Source: Oscarella lobularis
Taxonomy: Eukaryota > Porifera > Homoscleromorpha > Homosclerophorida > Oscarellidae
NCBI RefSeq assembly: GCF_947507565.1
Contig: NC_089194.1
Coordinates: 1,240,001-1,304,000, forward strand
DNA length: 64,000 bases
Direction of reading: 5' to 3'
The notes below the pieces were generated by a model. That model was not told the origin of the DNA, ran no database searches, and saw only the letters and a list, made by a program, of their open reading frames with translations. Within the stretch, counting starts at the first letter, position 1. Every line of letters begins with the position of its first letter. The position numbers were made by a program, and so were the translations under genes. Below, piece after piece: positions 24,429-41,252 of this stretch.

Positions 24429-25415
24429 ATGGCCGTGAATCCAGAGGTCATCATTGTGTGCGATTACGAGGAAGGATACGAGATTCTCGTCGAGGAGTTC
24501 GAACAACTCATACCCAACTGGCCGAAGAATAGCGACGAAATTCGCTGCGTCGATCGCGAAGACTTCTTCCATCTCCTGCAAGAACTCGATAAACGCGGAA
24601 ACGTTCCACGCTTCGTTTTCGCGCTTCCCCGCCAGTCGCGAATCATAATCTATCACAAAGAGGACCCAGTCAATAGCTATTACGACGAAATCAACGACGC
24701 AATGGCGTACATCGACGAAATAGAAAAACGTAAGCCCTCCTTTTCTTCTCCCTCAGTTCTATAGATCGCGGGGAGAGACCCTGGTGGCGCGTAAACGTGT
24801 ATAGAGACGAGTATAGCCGTTCGTCGCACACATGCAGTAAGTATAGATCGAACTTTGATAGTGAAAAAAAAAACGAACCAAAAAAGTGTTGACTTTGACT
24901 TGGAAGTGTAACAAAGTATAGAGAACGAGCCGGTTTTTTTTTTCTTCTCTGGGGACGTAACCAAGATAATAAGACCGGGTCTTAGATAATTTTGACCGGA
25001 TTTTAGATGAAAACATGTAACTATTTCTAGAACATAATCTACTAGAGACCGGTTCTCCTGCAAATTTTTCTCCTTCGAGAAGGTGTCCCTTGTTGTCAGG
25101 GTAGTGCTTTGCTTTTATTGTCTTAGCAACCCTCTCCGTTGCTATTCCTTAGACTTCCTTCCTTCCCTTTTCAACTTAGTTTTAATTCTTGTGTACAACT
25201 TCGACGAGCCGATCAAGGACAAGGAGATCCACCATCCCGATATCAAAAGGCTTTGGAAGAACGACGTTCAACCGGGTCTCAAGCAATTCGAATCTCGAAT
25301 TCTCACCACGGAGGAATTCGCCTTCAATCCGTCACAGGAGAAACTTCTCAAACAATTCTTTTCTTATCTGGTACCCTGTGGGAGGAAAGGGGGGCCCCCT
25401 TTACTTTCGCTATGA
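24429..25415 (+). CDS. Small family X member 2 (unrecognised)
   Basis: Exons 24429-24729 and 25180-25415 give 178 residues. The alpha/beta core matches X1: EVIIVCDYEEGYEILVEEF, VDREDFFHLL, RFVFALPRQSRIIIY, SYYDEINDAM, LLILVYNFDEPIKDKE and FNPSQEKLLKQFF. It lacks the proline-rich and acidic tail of X1; the last residues (PCGRKGGPPLLSL) may read into an unspliced intron, since a GTACCC donor follows LLKQFFSYL. It is convergent with the Ig/FN3/IFI44-like receptor gene about 215 bp away. Confidence 0.6.
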
Positions 25416-25629
25416 CCCCCTTTTTATGTAGACTCGTCGCCAGTCAGCAACAGCGCTGTAGAATACTAAAACACTAATCTGAACTTTCATGTGCTTACCT
25501 GCCCTGCGTGAATTTTAATTTATTAGGAATCTTTATTAGCTGTTTGTACGTTTTCGATTCTAAACAAGTCTAGCTAAAAATCATTTTTCTCAAGTCTCTA
25601 CGCGCTAAACAGCCCAGCGGAGGAACCCC

Positions 25630-28548
25630 TTAGCAACAGAGAGCGAACTTTTTCTCGTCTTCCCACTTCTTCTGACACTTTTTGCGCAGTATACTTCGAA
25701 AGGCGACGACGAACTTACGACGAAGATCCTTCGGGAACGTTTGGTCCGTATCGGGCGAAAAATTCGTAAGAAAGAATATTCGTCCGTCGGGAAGTTTTCC
25801 GTAGTCGATTGTCGTCTTTATTAGCATCTTCTTCGCCGCTTCGTCGTCGGCGAGTTTCTCGTCGTGCGTGAAGGCGATGAAGACGTCGAGGTCAGTGTCT
25901 AAATATACAGGGGTCCCCTTTTCCCCATCTCCATAATTCGTGCGCTATACCTCGTAATTCGTCGCATACGGTCTTCACGAGAGACGAAGGAAACGATCCT
26001 CTCTTCACCGCCTTCGACGCGTCGAGCACGAGAAGCACGACAGTCGGTTTCGCTTTCTCGAGCGTCATATCGTTCAGTGACGGCAATCTCGCTAGGCTTT
26101 TAGCCGGCGCAATGTCTTTTCCTCGTCGCTCCGCCTTGATTGCCGCCGCCACTTCGTGCATGTTCGAATCGATTGCGATTCGGCCCTGCGACAGCATTTT
26201 GAGAATCACTTTCGCTGTTCGCATGTCCGTTTCGAGTCCCGCCGTGTCGAGAAAGACGGGGCCGTGATTGGCGTCGAATCCAAACCATCGTTGCAATTTT
26301 CGCTTTTTCAGGTACTCGTAGAGCCCGTCGTCGTACAGTAGCAGCTTCTCCGTTTGCGTTTCGTCCGCCGTCGCCGACTTGCTCATGTTCTCGTAGGCGG
26401 CGTTTCGATTGGCTAGTAGATTGACGACGTAGTTGAACGTAGTGATTAGTGACGACTTGCCGCTTCCCGGTGGTCCGATGAGCAAAACGGCGCGTCGGGG
26501 CTGGTTGAACGTTTCTCTAAAAAAGAGCAGCTTTGATTTTTCGTGGAAGAATTCCGCCGCTGCCACTGCCAGTGCAGTGACGAAAGCCACGACAGCGATC
26601 GAAATTCCAATAGGGATACCAATATTAACTTCGGGATCTGTAGAAAGAGATATACAGGTAATCGTATTGCCTCATCCGCTAATAGATTTACCGGGACATT
26701 TCGTGGTAAAATACACCTCGCTTGAATATGCGCTAAATCCGTAATCGTTGCGCTGTCGTACAACCACCTTATACTGCGTGTTCATTTCAAGGCCCAAGAG
26801 CTCGTGTATGGAGCACGTTGTGGTATCTGTAAGCGGAGGGGATAAACTTGGCTGACTGTCAAATCCGGATGTATTCAGTGGAATGGCTGTGTATTTCAGT
26901 TCGTAGCCGATGATCTGATCGTCGATCGCCGCGTACTTTAGTACTGCCGAAGTGCAATCGACTTGGGTGACGTTCACGTTCGGGGACGAGGTAGGTCTTT
27001 CTCTTGTGACAGTTTTGTAACGTTCGCTTGTTCCACTGTATCCGTACATGTTTTTCGCTAAGCACAGAAGTGTAATATCTGCGCCCGGAGACAAGTCGTT
27101 TACGCGGATGCTTCGATTTCCCTCGGCCGAATGAGTTTCATTCAGTTTCAGCAATTCTTCAAGTTGCCCGTTTCTTTTCTCATAAACTAGGACGCGGTAG
27201 TGAGTCACTGGTTGTCCTCCACTGTCACTGGAAGGCACAACAGTTGCAGTGAGCGATGCATTGGTGACTTTGTCAAATTTAATGCCACATTCACTTGGCT
27301 GGCCTATAGATGGGTAATATTAGATATTGCTAGTTTTTCGCAGGAAGACTTCTTACACTCAACGTCGAGGGGAAATTTAACCAGCATGGCCTTTCCAACG
27401 TCGTTTTCAGAATAACACTGAATTGGGCCTCTGTCATTCCATGCCCTTTCTGGGTTCTTGATTGTTAAACGAGAGATAATTTTGTACCTGTAATCGGTAT
27501 AAAATCTTGTCTCTTTTAGCGTAATCATATTTCCGTCGCTAAGTAAAGTCTTGTTCGCCCATTGCCAGTAAATTTTCGGCGCAGGAAACGCCACTACAGT
27601 GCAGTTAAGCGTAGCTTCTTTGTCACAGCGAACGACTTGATTGCTAGAGCTTTGTCCTACTATACTATTTATGCTTCCTACAGAAAACAAATTACGCTGT
27701 CGTATTCAAAATTCTCGAGACTGACCCCAAACTGTGACATTGATTATTGCAACAGAAGAGTTTCCGAGACAGTTTGAAGCTGTCACTTCGTAGATGCCTC
27801 CGTCTTCAATAGTAAGATCGGTAATGTTGATTGCGTCGCGACTTATGTTGAATTTTGCTGAACGAATGTCTTCTTGAGACTTCACGATTTTGAGCTTTGG
27901 ATACGGAGTGCCTGACAAGCGAAATTCAAGTTTAACCGATTCATTGGAATTTTCTATGAAGGTAAATTCCCTGTTTTTAATACTCAATAACTCCAAACTT
28001 GGAACCTCTGCAAAAGAATTTTCTCAATGAGCAATAATACAGGCACATCGTGTTTTTTTTTCGGACCTCCGACTGCTAAAATCATATTTCCGCTTTTATA
28101 GTACCAGTCGTCGACCTTTGGTCTGTAGTTGATATCGTAGTGATAGTGATACTTCTTGCTGGTCTTGTCGACGGTAGTGTTAATGTTAATGGAGCGAATA
28201 TTTGCTCTGATAACGCTTGAATTACGATACCACTTGTAGATAGGTTCAGCCAGAGCTATGAGTTCAACCCCACCCTGAGGCTTTCTATCTACGCCGGCCG
28301 TCACTCTGACAAGTCCATTTACAATCTGATAGTGAGTAAATGATGTGTTGGCCAACAGCGCAGTGTTGCCTGTCATTTGAAAACAGTTTAGCCCATTTGA
28401 GCGCTGCATGTGCATCTATGCATCGTAATAACTCACCACACGTATAATACGCAGTCTTCCCGGACACATTGCGAAGCACTAACAGAAGTAGCAACACTGC
28501 GCTTGACAGCTGAAGGAGTCGCTGATTGCCAAAAACAAGTCGTACCAT
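25630..28548 (-). CDS. Ig/FN3 receptor with cytoplasmic IFI44-like GTPase
   Basis: Seven exons, all in phase 1 (28437-28548, 28067-28369, 27726-28007, 27357-27677, 26692-27303, 25951-26637, 25630-25898), give 861 residues. The signal peptide core is AVLLLLLVLRNVSG. An unrecognised beta region (38-138) precedes an Ig-like domain (138-232, with LTIEDGGIYEVTASN) and a canonical Ig domain (232-339, Cys to QCYSENDVGKA). Two FN3 domains (340-543) follow. A membrane helix (IGIPIGISIAVVAFVTALA, about 549-572) leads to a G domain with P-loop GPPGSGKSS (598-606), G3 DTAGLETDM, and a final AFTHDEKLADDE (TxxD-like). The G domain resembles the IFI44 type seen at 22143. A membrane receptor with its own GTPase effector is an unusual design. 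Start at the ATG at 28548. Confidence 0.78.
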
Positions 28549-28637
28549 GAGCGAAGGCAAGCGGACACGTAGGCGGAAGAGACTTTGAAATCAACAGCGG
28601 ATGTTTAGACTGGAATGATGAGGAAAAGGGCAAGGGC

Positions 28638-28669
28638 AGAGCTATATATAAATATTTATATATAGCTCT
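28638..28669. promoter_or_regulatory. 32-bp perfect palindrome with TATA sequence
   Basis: AGAGCTATATATAAAT is followed immediately by its exact reverse complement. It lies 90 bp upstream of the receptor start codon at 28548 and carries TATATAAA on both strands, so it could be a symmetric core promoter or a cruciform-forming element. The GGGCAAGGG context flanks it on the right. Confidence 0.5.
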
Positions 28670-29768
28670 GGGCAAGGGTCTCTAAACGGAGAAAAGAGCG
28701 TCTTTTCTATGCCTGCTGTTCACTGCATGGGTCGAATGCATTTGCGGCAGACTACTGGAATATGTATTCGTGTCAGTTGTACCCGACTCCGTCGCGAGGA
28801 GGAGCTAAAGAGGAAATCCGTTGTCAGGATGGAATCTTTACTAAATTAGTCAGAATAGCTATGCAAACTAAAGGCTTCAGACCGACGACGCGATTGAATG
28901 ACAATGACGGATTCAAATCGCTCGTCACGGCAATGATCATTCAAATGACAATGTACTACACTAGTAACAGTAGTTTGGAAATTTGGGAGGCGCGCGCGAT
29001 CGACGCGCGGCGCGGGGGTCGAGGGGAGAGGTCAAACGTTGATTTTCATTTAGATGACGGCGGTGAAATTCAGCCTCTACATATGGGTATACGAACGCTA
29101 TCTATCGTCTTATCGAGTTGCCGTGGGATTCGCCGACGACTTGGCGGCTCTACAAGTAGCTGTTTCTTTACGTGTCTGGTGCATAATAATAACTCTGCCA
29201 CTGACACGCTATTTGTATCGACAAGTGACGTTCCGTCCGCCTGAACCGCAAACGCCGCTTGCGCCTTTCACGTACTTGTTGCATAAACTTAGACGAAGTA
29301 GTTGAAGGCTTCACAAAGCAGCCTGCGAAGGCTGTATTGTAGCAGACTCGGATGCTTGCAAGAGCAAGCATTTCTTATGTATAACCTCTCGTTGAAAATA
29401 GTCATGAGTCATCCTATATTATATACGGTATATGGTACGTCATCACTGGCGTGGTCACTTCAACTGCAGCCGAAAGCGTGCCATTTTAAATTGTTTCGAA
29501 TCAAAAACAACGCGAATAATAGCAAATGCATTTCTGCCAACGTTTCAAACTCTACTTCGTCAAACATCGTTCTAAAACCGCAAAACGTCGACGGCAGTGG
29601 GAAACGTGTACGTATGTTTTCGCGAGTCGCTTGAAAGTGCTTTAAACAACAATTAAAAGCGACCAATTGGTCGAAAACAGTCTAGAATCAAGTTTGTTGT
29701 ATCGTTTGAATGGTATTTACATCGTTGTTAGCGTGCTAGGGAAGCCATTTTCCTTTCTACGAAGTGTA
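28670..29768. other. Gene-poor interval
   Basis: No convincing exon was found in about 1.1 kb. A 160-codon frame at 28762-29244 has no family features and unnatural composition. A dispersed repeat core related to the AKT-intron minisatellite lies at 29223-29263 in inverted orientation. Confidence 0.5.
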
Positions 29769-31769
29769 ATGAACGACCAGCTCCCTTTTTCGCAGCCTTC
29801 GTCAGATCACGTCTATTTCAACGAAAAGCGAACGACTCTGTACGGCAGTCGAGTAGCGTGGAAAAAGCTGGGCCTGGTAAGAGACAGAGCAGGCGTTAGA
29901 ACTCGTTCGTCTTGGCGCGTAGCCGTCCAATAGATAGCTCCTCTTCGAGCAATCACCTAAACGCTATACCCGCTTACGTTTTATGATCATCTTAGTTCAA
30001 ATTGAGAAAGTATACGCCAGGGAACCAACAAACTGCGTAATAGAATCTCGTATTTCGTTAGTCTCGCGTCTTTTTCCTCGGTGAGAGGGTCTGGCAACGC
30101 GAGACTAACTTTCACTAGCTTACAGCTTCTGCTTGAGCGTTCATAGCATATTGTTCATAGAAAAATACTCACGAGAAAATATTCTAGAAATAGTTTCGTA
30201 GAAAAATACTCACAGAGTCCATGAAATTTTCTCATCAGAAAATAGCATAGTCTGGTCTAGTAGGAAAAACGGCTCATTCAAAAAAAAAAAGAGCACGTTT
30301 CTCCTTATGACGTTGACTTATTTGACCCAACCCTACTGTATTCTAGTTTCAAGGATACAAGGAAACGTGGGTCGATTTGGTGCTGAAAGAAATGCACGGC
30401 TTCGACGACGAGGGCGACGTACGTCACGTGATGATCGTTCCTCGACGCGGCCCCGACGACTCGTATCCGCCCGCCGACTGCGCGGCACTTCAACTGACTC
30501 AAGTCCAGTGTCTCTTCAACGAAGAGCCCAAGTGCAAGATCAATATTGTCTGCGAGTATCCCAGCGCCGTGCGCTATTGCATGAAGATGGGACGCACAGA
30601 CGAGTTGGTCTGTTGGAAAGCGGAAATCGATCAAGCGAGACACGTAGCAGAAAGTAAGAGAGCGTCCGCGATGATAGAATAGAAGTGGTGGTACACAGAG
30701 CACTAGGATACGTTTAGTAAACTAGATCATGATGGCCTTTTGTGAGCCATCATGTGATCCCCGAACACCCCAGGCACGGGGAAGACGATTAGAAAATTTT
30801 TAGTAGTGAAATTACTCATGAGCCCTGTGAATAATTTTCTATTTCTAATACAATTACTCGTGGACCCTGTGAGTAATTGTCTTTCAAATTATTAGCAGTG
30901 AAGTTACTCATGGACCCTTAGCAATAGTGCATAGATGGAAAAGACCCTGTTTGCCAATGTGCAACAGGTCTTTGAATCCCTTCGTTATGAACAACGCCAT
31001 TCGTTCGCCTTTGCGGTCGAGAACCGCGTTCGTGTTTTTGACGAGAGAAATTCCATTACCTTTTTGGCCTAGTTTCTAGCGAAGCACACCAGGAAGAGTC
31101 GAATTTCCAATACCATTCTCTGTCTCTATAATAGGAAGTTCTCATATGGTTTTTCACGTGGTCGTCGCCCACCACAGAACGGGCGAATCAATGCACGGCG
31201 TTCTGAAGAACTCGTCCCGCTTCAAGAGCGTTCTACTCGTGGTCAATCCGCTGAGCAGCGATCATCTTTACGAATGGGACTTTCTCACCGTCTCCAAGGT
31301 AACCGTCGCCTACGATCGCACCGTATCCCTCTCGATATCCCGTCGCAAAGCGAATCGTCTCATAACCGACGAAGTAATTCTCTTCACGCACTCCATAACG
31401 ATACTTCGCGAATTTCGCGATTTCATCGAAACGTTCATGAAAGTGCGTCTCGCCAGTCGTTGGTCGCGCGCGCGCGTCGTCGCCAAGCCGGCGAGCGCCG
31501 GTTCGGCGCTCACCCGTCTGAGCGACTACGCCGAAGTGTCGTATGAGTTCGACGACACCGGCGGCGACTCGTCGCCAACGGGGCCCCAGGAGTCGTCGCC
31601 GACGCGCGTGGCGCGGCTCGTCGGCGCGCGACCGCCCGCGCCGCCCGTCGACCTGCTGCGACCCGGCGCTCTGCCGAGCAAAGTGCTCGCTCGATTGGAG
31701 AGTGGCAGGCGCTTGGGTCAGTGTCGCGTTGGTGACGACGGTTATTTGGAGCCTAGTCGCATCTTTTGA
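29769..31769 (+). CDS. Possible PH-fold adaptor protein
   Basis: Exons 29769-29876, 30347-30653 and 31135-31769 join in frame to 349 residues. Residues 30-135 ([59 protein letters not shown]) resemble a PH domain of the PLEKHB type, ending in the expected Trp-containing helix. A second beta-rich segment ([32 protein letters not shown]) could be another PH/PTB-like fold. The tail is proline- and alanine-rich. The start codon is provisional and a further 5' exon is possible. The PH assignment is an inference from pattern only. Confidence 0.5.
30722..30774 (-). mobile_element. Second Helitron-type 3' terminus, inverted
   Basis: On the minus strand this repeats the terminus at 66-115: TGTTCGGGGATCAC, the same 8-bp hairpin (30729-30736 with 30746-30753), then GATCTAG and a following T. 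It sits inside an intron of the PH-like gene. The element body would extend to higher coordinates, where hairpin-forming near-repeats lie (30800-30930). The sequence beyond the last 50 bp differs from the copy at position 1, as is common for non-autonomous Helitrons. Confidence 0.62.
30800..30930. repeat. Hairpin-forming imperfect tandem repeats
   Basis: Three related units of about 55 bp carry ATTACTCATG/GTGGACCCTGTGA motifs. The middle one forms a perfect 10-bp stem (ACAATTACTC at 30850-30859, GAGTAATTGT at 30871-30880, 11-nt loop). They are probably internal repeats of the adjacent non-autonomous Helitron. Confidence 0.5.
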
Positions 31770-32119
31770 CTCGGTACTGTACGTTTAGGAACGGAGGTTA
31801 TTAGAATAGTTCAAGATTTTATAGATTGAGTTTTTTTCTCTCCCTTTTTTTTTATAATGCTGCTCTCTTCTCTGATGGTTTATAATCAGAGTTTTTTTTC
31901 TGTAGATCAAAGAAAATTAGCCTGTAGATGGGTCCTTTTAATCGATTAGATCATGGTAGACTAAAGGACTCTTAGGCTAGAGAGTCTTCTGTTTGATTTT
32001 GAGTGTGTGTAAACCCAAAGGGGGTCCTTTTGCTGAGAGCGAGCTTTTGAGATGAACAGACTACTTACTGTTACCGTACCGAGACTATAGTATAAGGCAT
32101 CGCTTTAGAAACGATAGAA
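31770..32119. other. Intergenic, nothing recognised
   Basis: T-rich DNA after the PH-like gene; no exon, repeat or RNA gene was identified. Confidence 0.4.
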
Positions 32120-32287
32120 CTACGTACGCTTCGTCCTCTGCGAGTAGCGCACGTTCAAGTGCCCGTTATAGAACCGACATAGCGCCTTGATTTGCTGACT
32201 CGGCGTTTTGCCGTTGCTGCGTATTCTTTTGCTTTTTGCGTCCAAATAGCGAAGGAATTTCTTTAGAATGAACTCACAACACACTTG
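32120..32287 (-). CDS. C-terminal exon of an unrecognised gene
   Basis: On the minus strand, a frame ending in TAG (32120-32122) encodes CEFILKKFLRYLDAKSKRI, IRSNGKTPSQQIKALC, RFYNGHLNVRYSQR and TKRT. Codons end mostly in C or G as in real genes here, and the peptide is basic and helical. An acceptor (AATCAG or CCAAG) is possible around 32280-32290. The upstream exons could not be placed. The frame at 32353-32583 is a weak candidate. Confidence 0.4.
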   Translation of the reverse strand, partial: QVCCEFILKKFLRYLDAKSKRIRSNGKTPSQQIKALCRFYNGHLNVRYSQRTKRT

Positions 32288-32289
32288 GC

Positions 32290-33199
32290 GGCTGATTTAT
32301 TGCGTCTACTTATCGTATTAGGGCATTTCGTAGCAATGCGTGACGATTGACGTCATGCGTTGCTCAATGTAGCGTGACAGGGCGTGTCTTGCGTACGTAA
32401 TACACATTCTTCGTAGTTTTTTCGCGTTTTGAATTGATTTACGGCAAAAATTTGTCCGTTTTCGGGTGCAGAAATGCATTTGCGGCCGATTGGCAGAGGT
32501 ATCGGCTCAAACGAAGCACTTTTTGGTTGTGAGTAGTTGCAGTCGCTCGGTCCCAGTCGCGTATCAGTATAAATACCCAGCATTTACAAGTACTTATCAG
32601 ATGGAGCAGAGCAGAGCTCGTGGCTAGGATAGAAGGGAGATTGGCAACACTCCCCAAGGCTTGAGGCACTATGACCCGGTGGTCGCCTCATTCCTCACTT
32701 GACAAGGGTGTAACATTGCACGCCTTCCTAGTTCTCGCATCTCTCTCCCAGCTCCTGGGCACCTCTGTCACCGGGATAAACCTCCATAGCACCGTCTTCC
32801 GTGGGGTTTGTGTCAAGTGTCGATGTTTTTTGTTCTTTTTTTAATCGTTTTACGTTTAAAACGCTCATTTTTTGACGTTTTAATGGCCAAACGACGCGTC
32901 TCTGACGTATAAGAGCAGAAAGGGGGCCCCACTTCAAACTTTAGCCTGATGACGTTCAAAGTCGTCCTATCTTACAGTGTAGCTTATTTCCCTCATCCAA
33001 AACAATTTAAAAACGCCGCTAAATCCCTAGCGTTCGCAATGACACACGAGAGATTTCTCACATGTAGCGCAGAGCATTTGAATAAGACTTGGAGCTGCTA
33101 GATATTTCCTTAGAGCGGTCTTCTAGAATTCATACCGTTGGCACATCGATAAAAAATGACGCGAATAGAGATGAATATAAATTCGTCATATAATATTCC
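32290..33199. other. Intergenic with possible retroelement-derived repeat
   Basis: No gene is assured. Around 32640-32770 a stretch (GACCCGGTGGTCGCCTCATT and following) has the look of a short interspersed or LINE-tail repeat, but there is no second copy in the window to prove it. Confidence 0.3.
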
Positions 33200-34901
33200 C
33201 TATTCCCGTTCCCTTAACCGACTAAAGGATACAAACAAGAGCGTCGCAACGAGTCCCTGAACGCTCAGCATCACCCCAAACATAACGTAGAGACTATCGA
33301 GCAGCGCACCGCCCCACAGAGGCCCGATAATGAGCCCGACCTTTTGCGCGGCGCGAAACAGTCCCAAAACGACGCCCTGACACTCGGCCCTCGTAATTTT
33401 CGATATGAGCGACACGGCGGCGACGCCGAGAAACGGTATCCCAAATATAATCGCCGCTCCGGGAACGAGGAAGAGAAAAACGTTGATCGACAGATAGCTT
33501 GGCTCGTCGAGCGGCGCCATTCGCGGTACGAATATAATGTACCAAAGGAGGCCGAACGTCTGAACGACGAGCCCGATGACGAGAAGCCATCGATCGGCGA
33601 CGCGTCGCGATACGACGCGCACGATGACGTAGCAGGCTAGGCCTTCGGCGGCGGCGACGCTGTAGACGACGCTCACCGGTATTTCGCCCCATTTGAGTAG
33701 ACGCGTGCATAGGGGAACGATTGTCGCTTCGAAGGCGCATTGGTTGTAGTAGTGGATGAAATTCGTGGCGAAGAGAACGACGTATTCCTCTTTGAGACAG
33801 TCGATGATTTTGGACCAGATCGAGGCGCCCGTAGAGCTAGACGACGTGTCGGCGTCTTCTAGGTAAATTAGAGAGAGTATGAGATAAAGACTGGTTAGTC
33901 TAATTGAGGTAAAAGGTAGTACCCCCTCTGAAGGGACAAATTTTGAGCGGATACCGTAAAACGGATTTTTTTCCAAGCAACCTTTAGCAAGATAGCCCCA
34001 TTAGGTAATTTTTAGAGAACTCAACGAAGGGTATTCGTTTGATAGATGATACTTCCTTCTTACACAAGAAGGAATACAAAATTAGGAACGCCTTCTAAAA
34101 AACGCCCTCCCCAAAAAACCTTCCTACAGTATGAGCACCCCTTGATTGTTTGTCTAACCCTTCTCGGCCGGGTCGCGAGAACTTACTGTGAGACTTTTTC
34201 TTTGTCACTTCCCCTTCTGTCGACTCTGTGATTTCCGGTAACTCCACAAATGCAAACACAGCCGCAACGCACAAACCTCCCCACACCACGATCATAAAGA
34301 AACCGGGTGCCGTAAAGGCGTTTACACGGACGCCGTCGCCGAGACGAAAGTCGAGTTGACACAGTCCAACATTGAAGACGGGCCCGATAAGCAATCCGCT
34401 CTGGCGCGCGGCTAGCAGCAAGGCAAAGAGCGCCGTACGACCGCGTCGTCGCGTCGCGCGAGCGAGATGCGACAGAAGCGTCGTCTCAATCGCGCCGAAC
34501 GCTGCACCGCACGCGAAGCGAGCGGCGAGAACGGCGTGACGCGACCGGGCCGTCATGTAAATCGCGTTCCCGCCGACTTGGGCGAGCGCGGCGAGGAGAA
34601 AAACGGCCTTTGGGTGACGATACCGATCGATCAGCGCACCGACTATAGGTCCGGAAATAAGCGCGGCGATGCTGAAAGCGGCGAAGGTGAGTCCGTAATA
34701 GGCCGTCGTCGCGTCGAACGTTGCCAGAAATGGCCACAGAGTCGGTATGACGACGGCGTATTCGATGCCGCCGAAAAAGAAGGCCAAGGCGCTTATCGTT
34801 AGTGTAAGGATTCGTTTACGTTTCGACGACGATGACGACCGCGTTGGATTGCCGTTAGAGTCGGGCAGGTTTTCGGGTTTTTTTTCGTTCGATGGTTCCA
34901 T
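33200..34901 (-). CDS. MFSD8-like major facilitator transporter
   Basis: Exons 34187-34901 and 33200-33858 give 457 residues with about twelve membrane helices. The first half has GGIEYAVVIPTLWPFLATFD, ISGPIVGALIDRYRHPK (the MFS loop 2-3 motif), and SGLLIGPVFNVGL. The second half has FLVPGAAIIFGIPFLGVAA, ECQGVVLGLFRAAQKVGLII and GPLWGGALL. The order and the NAFTAPGFFMIV loop resemble MFSD8/CLN7, a lysosomal membrane transporter linked in mammals to chloride conductance. Other close MFS paralogues are possible. A serine-rich cytosolic N-terminus precedes helix one. Confidence 0.75.
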
Positions 34902-35802
34902 TGTGCCTCTTACTTAGGGAGTCGTTCGTGATATGACTTACCGCATTCTTCAGGACGTAGAGGACGTTTACAGTAGAACACCCTTGCTTTAGTTCCGGTT
35001 CTCGACTCCCCTTGTACTATACCAATGAGAGTCGAGAGGCGACATCAGTTGCTAGCAATTTCCGTGGGCGGCATCGATGGGTTAGATGACGTTGCCGCTA
35101 TTTTGGGGTCAATCCGTCAGCCTATACAAAGATCGTTATAAGCTAATTAGCTAAACAGTAACGTTTTTGAAGTTGCATAATGCAACAGTAGCTTGACTAT
35201 AAGCTCGAGTGCAGACTCCTCTTCTGTTACGGCATTATAAGAACCGAACCCATCAATTCACGCCCTATTCCATGCCCCGGAGTGAGACTCTTTTTATGGA
35301 GTACACAGCCGAGGCCAGGATCAGATCGTGTGCCCTCGGAGTGACCTGCCGCCTACCACATAGCACCAGTACTTGGTGATTGCGTGGTCGCTTGGCAACA
35401 GGGCTCCTCGAGCGGGGTTTTTGGGACACCGGTGATGGCATTCGATGACCCGAGAAACGAAGTAAGCGTTATTTGAATTTGTCACATTGTCGACGAAGTA
35501 AGCGTGCTCTCGCCCACGAGAGCAGGTGCCTCCAATCCGACAGAATCATTCTCTCGAGTTAGCTGCACACTGAAGAACTGTGCACTCCGGCGAGAACTTA
35601 TATACCAGGTGAGCATCAATGACATCACGTTGTGCAATAGCTATAAATAGGAGCATTACAAGTGCATGCTAAAATTATGCCCTTTTTTGCATAACGTCGT
35701 CGTGGGCAACGCTTTGCACGTGCACCTTCATGACGTCGAATGACGAGTGCATGCTACTAGTAACGCACGCTTCATTCGCGTGATTTCGCCTCATTTCTCC
35801 TA
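34902..35802. other. Intergenic region before AKT
   Basis: About 900 bp between divergent MFSD8-like and AKT starts; no gene was seen. It contains a short duplicated motif (CGAAGTAAGCG at about 35459 and 35498) and a GC-rich stretch (35270-35440) that may be an old repeat. Confidence 0.45.
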
Positions 35803-41002
<5,200 letters not shown>

Positions 41003-41252
41003 GATCTCATCCAAGCAACGAGAAAATGAAATATCATTTTTTTCATTTGGTTGCTCTTTCTAAATCAGTTGCCATGACATTATATTCTTAGTACAGTACT
41101 GTCTTTGGATGTGTCTTTGTCATTTTCTTTCTCTCTCTCTCTCTCTCTTTCTCTTTTTAGTTGTACCTTTTTTATTGATTATATCTTTCAGGTTAATACG
41201 GGAGTCCTATCAGCCACAAAGAAAAAATTTCTCGCTTTGCGTCCAGGGCTTC

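Noticed and set aside
28762-29244. 160-codon plus-strand frame
   Set aside because: No domain, no splice context, unnatural composition, and its later half overlaps a dispersed repeat.
35270-35640. Possible small nuclear RNA or SINE
   Set aside because: Compared by eye with U1, U2, U4 and U5 sequences without a match; no second copy in the window.
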